Of a stretch of DNA of 15,329 nt, positions 10,053 to 15,329 are shown one piece after another. Within the stretch, counting starts at the first letter, position 1. Each line of letters begins with the position of its first letter. A program made the position numbers and the translations under genes. The notes under the pieces were generated by a model, which worked only from the letters and a program-made list of their open reading frames with translations, did no database searches and was not told where the DNA came from. The DNA comes from Bacteroidota bacterium (GTDB taxonomy: Bacteria > Bacteroidota > Bacteroidia > Chitinophagales > Chitinophagaceae), in NCBI GenBank assembly GCA_023422565.1, contig JAFAGR010000023.1:1-15329 (forward strand), written 5' to 3'.

Positions 10053-10073
10053 CGATGCTCCATAACAGCCCCA
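10053..10073 (+). repeat. Left terminal inverted repeat of the IS
   Basis: This begins CGATGCTCCATAA and ends CCCCA. It matches the reverse complement of 10923-10943 at 19 of 21 positions, with mismatches at the 14th and 16th bases. The match stops at the outer base, which sets the likely edge of the element. Confidence 0.8.
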
Positions 10074-10110
10074 TAAAGCACTATTTTGGGGGATTGACAC
10101 TGATCCAACT

Positions 10111-10135
10111 GTTTTAGATTTTAGCATTCTAAAAC
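10111..10135 (+). promoter_or_regulatory. Hairpin just upstream of the transposase start
   Basis: GTTTTAGA (10111-10118) and TCTAAAAC (10128-10135) form a perfect 8-bp stem with a 9-nt loop. It ends 8 bp before the transposase ATG at 10144, inside the element. Insertion sequences often carry such hairpins to limit translation of transcripts that read in from outside. That role is inferred here, as the stem is AT-rich and weak. Confidence 0.4.
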
Positions 10136-10143
10136 GTGCGGAC

Positions 10144-10907
10144 ATGTTTCAAGGAACTGATTCAAAAAAATTTCACCGGTATTTTCAAACAGAATTTGAT
10201 TGCCTTCAATATTTGTATAAAATAAAATGGGAGAGAGGATTTTGTTGCAGGAGGTGCGGCCATAAAAGTTGTTTTAAGGGAAGGACTCAATTTCACGCCC
10301 GATGTAAACATTGTGATTACGATGAATCAGTGATTGCGAATACAGCTTTTCAGCGGATAAAGTTTCCATTGCTAAAAGCATTTTCCCTCGTTTTTTACCT
10401 GACAGTTTTAAAAAAAGGAGCTGCCTCGCGCAATGTTGCCGGTTTGATTGGAGTAGACCAAAAAACCATTTTATCTTTTGGAAATAAATTGCGGAACGTA
10501 ATGGGAGCTTATGTTCTGGCCTCAATGAAAAAACCGGTCCCCGTCCAAAATTGTTCGTTAGATAGTATCTTATAAACCGGCCCGAAAATTTGAATGGACT
10601 TCAAAGAGTAGATCTAACCATTACCCGGAGTGCCTCATCAGGGAAAAAAGATTTTATGTGTGAAAGTTCAATACCTATGGACACCCAAATTGAAAGGTGC
10701 CAGTTGGTAGAAGGAAGGTTTGTAGGTGAGAATAAAAGTATTAATGCATGGAATTTAAAGAGCTGGTTAACCGGCGTGCATCATCACTGTTCCGACAAGA
10801 ACATGCAGAATTACCTAAACGAGTTTTCTTATAAGTTTTGCCAACGCCACTCAAAGAATTTGATGTTTCACACCATTATTAAATGGATGGTTATCTCTCA
10901 ACCATAA
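10144..10907 (+). pseudogene. IS1595-family transposase, broken by frameshift and internal deletion
   Basis: The first piece (10144-10575, 143 codons) has the IS1595 N-terminus: a zinc ribbon with two CxxC pairs (CRRC and CKHC, about residues 36-58), then a helix-turn-helix region (KKGAASRNVAGLIGVDQKTI). It stops around the place of the first catalytic Asp, near SLDSIL. The second piece is in another frame (open 10590-10907) and carries the C-terminal signature NLKSWLTGVHHHCS followed by NEFSYKFCQR, where the family has a Glu-containing YRFNRR-like motif. The whole span is about 254 codons. Compared with intact relatives as I remember them, the central part with the second catalytic Asp is missing. 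No ATG precedes the second piece, whose frame opens at TTG. The protein cannot be an active DDE transposase. Confidence 0.8.
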
Positions 10908-10922
10908 GATTTTATACGGCAG

Positions 10923-10943
10923 TGGGGTTATTATGGAGCATCG
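10923..10943 (-). repeat. Right terminal inverted repeat of the IS
   Basis: This is the inverted partner of 10053-10073, with 19 of 21 bases paired. It starts 15 bp after the last transposase stop codon, the tight arrangement usual for small insertion sequences. Confidence 0.8.
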
Positions 10944-11034
10944 TACCCTTCATCTGCAGAATCAGGGTTGTTATTTATTTGATTGGAGAGTGATCAACCT
11001 GATCTTCAATTTTCCTCAGTCCCAAACCCCTCCC

Positions 11035-11526
11035 TTACCCTGCATCTACCTCGCTTCGCGGCATCTTTTTCAACAAAATAACATAACCGCAAAGGCCCTT
11101 CTTCTTTTTTTTGTTCACCTGTACGGGCTTGATCATATGATGCTCGGTGAATTTAGGAATGTAGGAATAGCTGATCACATTCGCATTTTCATCCCCGCTT
11201 AAATTCTTTTGATAAACCACCTGCCTTTCATTCCAATCAAACATACGAACTTCAAAAAGCCTTGATGATGCATCGCCAATAAAAACAAATTGGTACCAAC
11301 TTCCTTCTGCCAGGGGTACTATCACAGGCATTTCATATTCGCTTTCCATGGTTACGGAAGCCTCTTTTATCACCACAAATCCGTCCTGAGCAAATAGTCT
11401 TTTCAGGCTGTCAGCCTGACGAGCAATACCGGCATCGGCACACGCAGCCTGCCTGATAACATTTTGGCCCCGGAGAGTGAAGTTTCCGGAGAAAAGGAGA
11501 AAAGTAAAGATGAAAAGGTTTTTCAT
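11035..11526 (-). CDS. Small secreted protein of unknown function
   Basis: The product has 163 residues. The first 20 (MKNLFIFTFLLFSGNFTLRG) look like a signal peptide cut before Gln21, so it probably reaches the periplasm or beyond. There is no lipobox Cys at the cut site. The mature part is mixed alpha/beta with a dense central block (ESEYEMPVIVPLAEGSWYQF, 61-80, then VFIGDASSRLFEVRMFDWNE) and a run of five Lys at 139-143, followed by GLCGYVILLKK. Cys29 and Cys146 could pair. I believe similar proteins occur in other Chitinophaga-like genomes, but know of no assigned function. It is the last gene of the minus-strand cluster and starts 1 bp after the stop of a small ORF, which suggests co-translation. 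The Lys codons contain an A8 run (11105-11112 on the plus strand, as T8). Confidence 0.75.
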   Translation of the reverse strand: MKNLFIFTFLLFSGNFTLRGQNVIRQAACADAGIARQADSLKRLFAQDGFVVIKEASVTMESEYEMPVIVPLAEGSWYQFVFIGDASSRLFEVRMFDWNERQVVYQKNLSGDENANVISYSYIPKFTEHHMIKPVQVNKKKKKGLCGYVILLKKMPRSEVDAG

Positions 11527-11527
11527 G

Positions 11528-11650
11528 TTAGCTGGCGGCCATGCTCAAACGCTGTGCTAAACGACGCTTATCCTGCCGTTTTAACAAGCGGTTATATTTT
11601 CCGTTGTTGTGGTAACGGATAACTAAAAAGATTATTGTATAAAAACTCAC
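11528..11650 (-). CDS. Possible 40-residue small basic protein between the dehydrogenase and the secreted protein
   Basis: A GTG at 11650 opens a 40-codon frame ending with TAA at 11528-11530. The GTG shares four bases (GTGA) with the stop of the dehydrogenase gene, and the TAA lies 1 bp before the ATG of the next gene, so the frame fills the gap exactly. The peptide has a hydrophobic start (FYTIIFLVI, residues 3-11) and a strongly basic second half (KRQDKRRLAQR, 24-34). I do not recognise it. The coupling geometry and charge pattern argue for a real gene. The short length, the GTG start and the lack of a family argue that it may be an open leader region instead. If translated, it may couple the dehydrogenase to the secreted protein. 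Confidence 0.4.
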   Translation of the reverse strand: MSFYTIIFLVIRYHNNGKYNRLLKRQDKRRLAQRLSMAAS

Positions 11651-12405
11651 ATTTTTTCAAAATAGAACACATTGGCCTGCTGAATGCAGGTGACCACCAG
11701 ATCGTTAATACAAACGTGCGGTGGCAAAGTGGCGCAGTAATATATATTCTCAGCCACGTCTTCGGCGGTCAAAGGCTTGTAACCAGTATAAGCTGCAACG
11801 GCCGACTGTTCATCTCCCTTAAACCTCACCAGCGAAAATTCGGTTTCCACCGCTCCGGGATGTATAGCAGTAACCCGCACACCTTTTTTAAGAAGATCTA
11901 TTCTCAATGATTTCGAAATTGCATCCACGGCAAATTTGGTTGCACAGTAAACATTTCCATCTTTGTAAACCTCTTTGCCGGCAATAGAACCTATATTGAT
12001 GATTATCGGATGCGATGATTTGTGAAGTAAGGGTAATACGGCTTTTGTTGTATACAACAGTCCGGAAACATTCGTGGCGATCATCGTTTCCCAGTCGCTG
12101 ATATTAGCATCTTCAAAATTTTCTTTACCCAACGCAAGGCCGGCATTATTTATAAGCACGTCTATTTGAGCAACCTCCCGATTCAGAGATTCCACTGCGT
12201 TAAAAACATCTTCCTTTTTACGAACATCAAAAGGACTGGTAAAAACGTTGATACCATAAGTTTCTTTAAGCTCTTTACTCAGTTGGTTCAACCGGTCAAC
12301 CCTTCTTCCATTTATCACGAGATTGAAACCCATCGCTCCAAATTTTTCAGCACAGGCCTTTCCAATTCCGGAGGTGGCGCCGGTAATGAATACAGTTTTA
12401 TTCAT
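11647..12405 (-). CDS. Short-chain dehydrogenase/reductase, YdfG-like, probably NADP-dependent
   Basis: This is a classical cytoplasmic SDR oxidoreductase of 252 residues. The nucleotide-binding motif TGATSGIG is at 8-15 and NNAG at 86-89. The catalytic tetrad is complete: Asn112, Ser140 (IGSIAG), Tyr153 and Lys157 (YCATK). Two Arg after the second strand (NGRR, ending at 35) favour NADP(H). The PG motif (HPGAVETEF) and the C-terminal LPPHVCINDLVV resemble E. coli YdfG, which oxidises serine and 3-hydroxy acids; the real substrate cannot be told from sequence. The frame is open to a TTG at 12408, but the ATG at 12405 gives the natural start MNKTVFITG. It begins 26 bp after the stop of the large surface-protein gene, so the two are probably in one operon, although no functional link is obvious. 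Confidence 0.9.
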   Translation of the reverse strand: MNKTVFITGATSGIGKACAEKFGAMGFNLVINGRRVDRLNQLSKELKETYGINVFTSPFDVRKKEDVFNAVESLNREVAQIDVLINNAGLALGKENFEDANISDWETMIATNVSGLLYTTKAVLPLLHKSSHPIIINIGSIAGKEVYKDGNVYCATKFAVDAISKSLRIDLLKKGVRVTAIHPGAVETEFSLVRFKGDEQSAVAAYTGYKPLTAEDVAENIYYCATLPPHVCINDLVVTCIQQANVFYFEKM

Positions 12406-12431
12406 CAATAAGGTTTTGATTTTTTTAATGA

Positions 12432-15329
12432 TCAGCGGATGAGCACCACGTAGCCTTTCCTGGTGATCTTTTCTCCTTTAAAGCTAACACCTTCCGCCAT
12501 CCATACAAAGGTGGCGGGATCTTGCGGCTTGCCTTTATAAATTCCATCCCAGCCTTTTCCCTGCTCCGTAGTAGAGAAAACCAATTGGCCAAACCGGTTG
12601 AAAATGTTGAAATAACTTAGAGATTTCATGCCAAGCAGAATCGGCCGCGCGATGTCGTTATTGCCATCTCCATTGGGTGTAAATGCCGTCGGCACGTGCA
12701 TTCCATAAGGTATATCGTAAAGGGTGATTGAAATACTGTCTCGCGCCATACAGCCATTTTCATCTGAGCCCACCACGTGATATACGATATTATCCCGCGG
12801 TTTTGCAGTTGGGTTCGGTATGGTAGATGAACTGAGCCATTGATTGGGGCTCCATTGATATGATATTGCTCCCGAAACGGCTAATACGATCGATTGCCCG
12901 TCTACAAGTGCCGTGTCGTTGTACGGGATCCTCACATTCAATGGCGGTATAACGGTTACGAGTATACTATCCTTTACTGGCTTGGGGCAACCCAATGTAT
13001 CAGTCACTGTAACCGTGTACAACCGGGTTTGGGCAGGGTTTACTACCATTGGGTTTGCAACTGTGGGGTTTGACAAATAGGTTTCGGGCCACCAGGAATA
13101 ACTGCTTCCCCCTGAAGCCTGCAAGCGCGTACTGAAGCCCGAACACAAAGTAGTGTCCGGCCCCGCAACAGCTACAGGATACGGAACAACGCGGATGGTT
13201 ACGCGGGATTGTTTCTCACATTTTCCAATGTTTGCGCGAACCACATAGGTGGTAGTAGTGTCTGGCCTAACAACCGGGTTTTTCGCGGTGGTGTCGCTTA
13301 TGGCGCGAAACGGTGTCCATGAGTAGGAAACTGCATCACCAGTGGTAGCAAGATGCATCGTATCGCCTTTGCAAATTGTGGTGTCAGGGCCGGCATCTAC
13401 CGTCACGTCTGGCCGAACATCTACAAAAACAGAATCATCTTTAAAGCACCGGAAAATGTCTGTCAGCCTAACAAAATATTTTGTTGGTGTATCCGGGCTC
13501 ACCAGCGGTGTGTGAGATGTTAAACTATTGATGTTATAATCGGGCGTCCACCTGATGGTTCCGGCTCCTGCAGCATTTAATCTTAGCGTATCTATGATGC
13601 ATATCAGGGTGTCATTGGTGAGTTGTAATTGCGGTTTCTGCCTTGGCAATACTCTCACCGTATCCATTTTTCGTTTGCTGCATCCATCCACTCCAACAGA
13701 CACCACATAGTTTGTTGTGACTACCGGGGTTGCCACTGGATTTGCGATGCCGGCATTGCTTAAGCCTGTGGTGGGAGACCATTGATAGCTTGTTCCACCC
13801 GATGCCTGCAGGCCTACTCCCGCGCCGCCAAGGCAATACGCGGTATCAGGCCCGGCAAACGGAACTGCAAGAGGAGTAACGGGAATGGTTACCTGCTTTT
13901 GTGAAATACAATTCCTTCCCCAGGTACTTATGAGGGAATAATTGGTTGTGGCCATTGGAAAAGCTCTTGTTATCCTCGAAGAAGGAGATGCTACCGAACC
14001 CGTAGGCGCCCATCGCCATGTCACGTTATTTCGATTAGCCGTGCCCGTTAGAATGAGTGTGTCTTCCTGGCAAATTGTTGCAGGGCTTGCCGCTATAAAG
14101 TTCTCAAAATCGAAAACAGGCACTACGCGTACGGTGTCAGTTCTTCGACAACCGGCTTGCTCAAGGGTAACGGTATATGTTGTTGGTGATGCCGGGAAAA
14201 CAGTTGGTGTTGCCGTATTGCGATTAATAATGTTTATGTTGGGCGTCCACGAATAATTTCCCGAACCGGAGGCGCGAAGAACAATACTGTCAAGCCCACA
14301 ATAAGTAGTGTCAGGTGAAAGCAGGTTAAGCGTGGGGCTGGCCAGCACGGTTATATTCCGCTCGACAGTTTTTTCGCAACCCTTGCTATTGGTGACCGTT
14401 AGTTTGACCGTGTAATTTCCGGCAGCGGGATAAATGTAACGCGGATTTGATATACTGCTGGTATCGTTAGTTGTACCGCTATCTCCGAAATCCCAGGTCC
14501 ATGAGTCTATGACTCCATACCGGGTCAGCGATGTATCATTAAACTGTACGGGTATGCCGGCGCAATACGGTGCCTGCGATTCAAAGCCCGGGAAGAAGCC
14601 GGGATAAATACCCATTTGAATAATGCTCGAATCTGCACAGGATTCGCCACGGTTTATTACAAACTTCACATTGTAAATACCGGTGTCGCCATAGACGTAA
14701 ACGGGATTATCCAGCGTACTTGTATCCAGTGAAGAAGTGTCGACACCGAAATCCCAAAATACTGTGTTTGCACCGCTGCTGTTATGATCGAACTGAATAT
14801 TAAATCCATCGCAGGTAATATATCCGGGATCCGGCACCGCGCGAATAGGGTTGCATGGAGATATTTTTACCATCAGGTCTTTCCGGTGAGTTGTCAACAG
14901 CCTTCCATCGCGATAAGCCCGAACACATACCGCGAGTACATAATTTCCTGCAGCAGGCGATGTGCCCGATATGAGGCCCGTGGCGGAGTTGATATTTGCC
15001 TGGATTCCCAGAGGTACCGTGCCGGAATATGGGGCAATGTATCCTACAGAATTATAGGGAGGGGGAGCAGGATCCTCAAAGCCCGCATCCACCGCAGCTC
15101 CGCCGTCATAAGCATTGCAGAATGTATAGACCAGAGAATCGCCGTCAATATCAGTAGCGCTAAAATCTAGCGTGAAAGGAGAGTTTTGGCAAATTACAGA
15201 AACGGGCATTTGATATTGGGGCGAATTGTCGAATGCTGCAGCGCTGCCGAGTTGCGAGGTGCCCGGTATAACGCAGGTATAAATAGCCCCGGGCGGGTTT
15301 ACATTTTGCATACCTGTTTGCCTGCAGCA
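12432..15329 (-). CDS. Large modular surface protein with PKD and Ig-like repeats and a T9SS type B sorting domain; 5' end missing
   Basis: The frame stays open to the right edge (965 residues seen; numbers below count from Met at 15311). Parts in order: a cadherin/Ig-like region (about 40-150, with DIDGDSLVYTF and INSATGLISG); two PKD domains with WDFG cores at 186-189 and 273-276; seven Ig-like repeats (330-864); and the gliding-motility-associated C-terminal domain (870-959), starting VPTAFTPNGDGNND and containing FNRFGQLVF, GWDG and FVW. That last domain (the CHU_C / TIGR04131 type) directs export by the T9SS and marks type B substrates. The protein therefore should end up on the surface or be released, perhaps as an adhesin. 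SprA, the pore for this route, is encoded in the same window on the other strand. The signal peptide and any further domains lie outside the window. The ligand is unknown. Confidence 0.9.
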   Translation of the reverse strand, partial: CCRQTGMQNVNPPGAIYTCVIPGTSQLGSAAAFDNSPQYQMPVSVICQNSPFTLDFSATDIDGDSLVYTFCNAYDGGAAVDAGFEDPAPPPYNSVGYIAPYSGTVPLGIQANINSATGLISGTSPAAGNYVLAVCVRAYRDGRLLTTHRKDLMVKISPCNPIRAVPDPGYITCDGFNIQFDHNSSGANTVFWDFGVDTSSLDTSTLDNPVYVYGDTGIYNVKFVINRGESCADSSIIQMGIYPGFFPGFESQAPYCAGIPVQFNDTSLTRYGVIDSWTWDFGDSGTTNDTSSISNPRYIYPAAGNYTVKLTVTNSKGCEKTVERNITVLASPTLNLLSPDTTYCGLDSIVLRASGSGNYSWTPNINIINRNTATPTVFPASPTTYTVTLEQAGCRRTDTVRVVPVFDFENFIAASPATICQEDTLILTGTANRNNVTWRWAPTGSVASPSSRITRAFPMATTNYSLISTWGRNCISQKQVTIPVTPLAVPFAGPDTAYCLGGAGVGLQASGGTSYQWSPTTGLSNAGIANPVATPVVTTNYVVSVGVDGCSKRKMDTVRVLPRQKPQLQLTNDTLICIIDTLRLNAAGAGTIRWTPDYNINSLTSHTPLVSPDTPTKYFVRLTDIFRCFKDDSVFVDVRPDVTVDAGPDTTICKGDTMHLATTGDAVSYSWTPFRAISDTTAKNPVVRPDTTTTYVVRANIGKCEKQSRVTIRVVPYPVAVAGPDTTLCSGFSTRLQASGGSSYSWWPETYLSNPTVANPMVVNPAQTRLYTVTVTDTLGCPKPVKDSILVTVIPPLNVRIPYNDTALVDGQSIVLAVSGAISYQWSPNQWLSSSTIPNPTAKPRDNIVYHVVGSDENGCMARDSISITLYDIPYGMHVPTAFTPNGDGNNDIARPILLGMKSLSYFNIFNRFGQLVFSTTEQGKGWDGIYKGKPQDPATFVWMAEGVSFKGEKITRKGYVVLIR
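12720..14324 (-). repeat. Seven tandem Ig-like protein repeats of about 77 residues
   Basis: Each unit has a Trp-Pro type core (usually YxWxP), with Trp at residues 355, 434, 511, 588, 665, 740 and 820, so the period is 75-80 residues. Units also share an early Cys (as in ICKGDT), a TTxYxV strand and a late Cys (as in GCSKRK). The early and late Cys could pair. The last unit keeps the late Cys but lacks the early one (ALVDGQS in its place). The DNA copies are clearly diverged, so this is an old array. Confidence 0.85.

Larger units (their letters stand above)
10053..10943 (+). mobile_element. Decayed IS1595-family insertion sequence, 891 bp
   Basis: The ends are 21-bp imperfect inverted repeats with 19 of 21 positions matching, and between them lies a broken IS1595-type transposase. 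The 891-bp length fits the family (about 700-1100 bp). The eight bases outside each end (TGACTCCC on the left, TACCCTTC on the right) do not match, so no target-site duplication remains, or the true ends differ by a few bases. The element sits between the 3' ends of sprA and the converging minus-strand genes, where an insertion would do little harm. With its transposase broken it could move only if an intact relative elsewhere in the genome acted on it. Confidence 0.8.

Noticed and set aside
9838..10074. Minus-strand open frame across the sprA end and the left IS end
   Set aside because: It begins inside the IS inverted repeat and runs into sprA on the opposite strand, with no family-like features.
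10094..10099. TTGACA as a -35 box for the transposase
   Set aside because: No suitable -10 box follows at 16-18 bp, and this phylum uses a different promoter consensus.
10992..11004. Small inverted repeat GATCA-ACC-TGATC as a terminator between the converging units
   Set aside because: The stem has only 5 bp and no continuous T run follows on either strand.
10933..11202. Plus-strand open frame from the right IS end into the secreted-protein gene
   Set aside because: It is antisense to a gene with a signal peptide and shows no protein-like pattern.
12406..12408. TTG start one codon before the dehydrogenase ATG
   Set aside because: The ATG at 12405 directly follows and gives the usual SDR N-terminus.
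13942..14256. Plus-strand open frame of 104 codons inside the surface-protein gene
   Set aside because: It is a shadow of the repetitive coding sequence on the minus strand.

Overview
The window looks like a chromosomal segment from a member of the Bacteroidota, probably of the Chitinophagales type (inference). The evidence is a full-length SprA-family translocon protein, a C-terminal type B sorting domain of the type IX secretion system (T9SS), start codons without Shine-Dalgarno sequences, and a perfect TAnnTTTG promoter -7 element upstream of fabH.

Layout from left to right. A secreted subtilisin-like protease is cut by the left edge (minus strand, 853 down to 1). Behind its start and on the same strand lies fabH (908-1897), for the ketoacyl-ACP synthase III that starts fatty acid synthesis. 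A 124-bp divergent intergenic region separates fabH from ruvA (2022-2609, plus strand). sprA follows ruvA after 29 bp and runs to 9928, 2429 codons. SprA is the outer-membrane barrel through which T9SS substrates leave the cell. Between the 3' ends of sprA and the converging minus-strand genes lies an 891-bp decayed IS1595-family insertion sequence (10053-10943) with recognisable 21-bp terminal inverted repeats and a broken transposase.

The right part is a compact minus-strand cluster, read from right to left. First is a large modular surface protein, open at the right edge, with two PKD domains, seven Ig-like repeats and a T9SS type B C-terminal domain. After 26 bp comes a short-chain dehydrogenase of the YdfG type. 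A 40-codon small ORF overlaps the dehydrogenase stop codon, and 1 bp after it begins a 163-residue secreted protein of unknown function.

The common thread is secretion: the translocon pore, at least one protein carrying a T9SS address tag, an exported protease and a small exported protein. fabH and ruvA are housekeeping genes. I see no RNA genes, CRISPR arrays or prophage, and no clearly new defence or biosynthetic system. The least explained items are the small ORF squeezed between the dehydrogenase and the secreted protein, the secreted protein itself, and a short direct repeat behind sprA.
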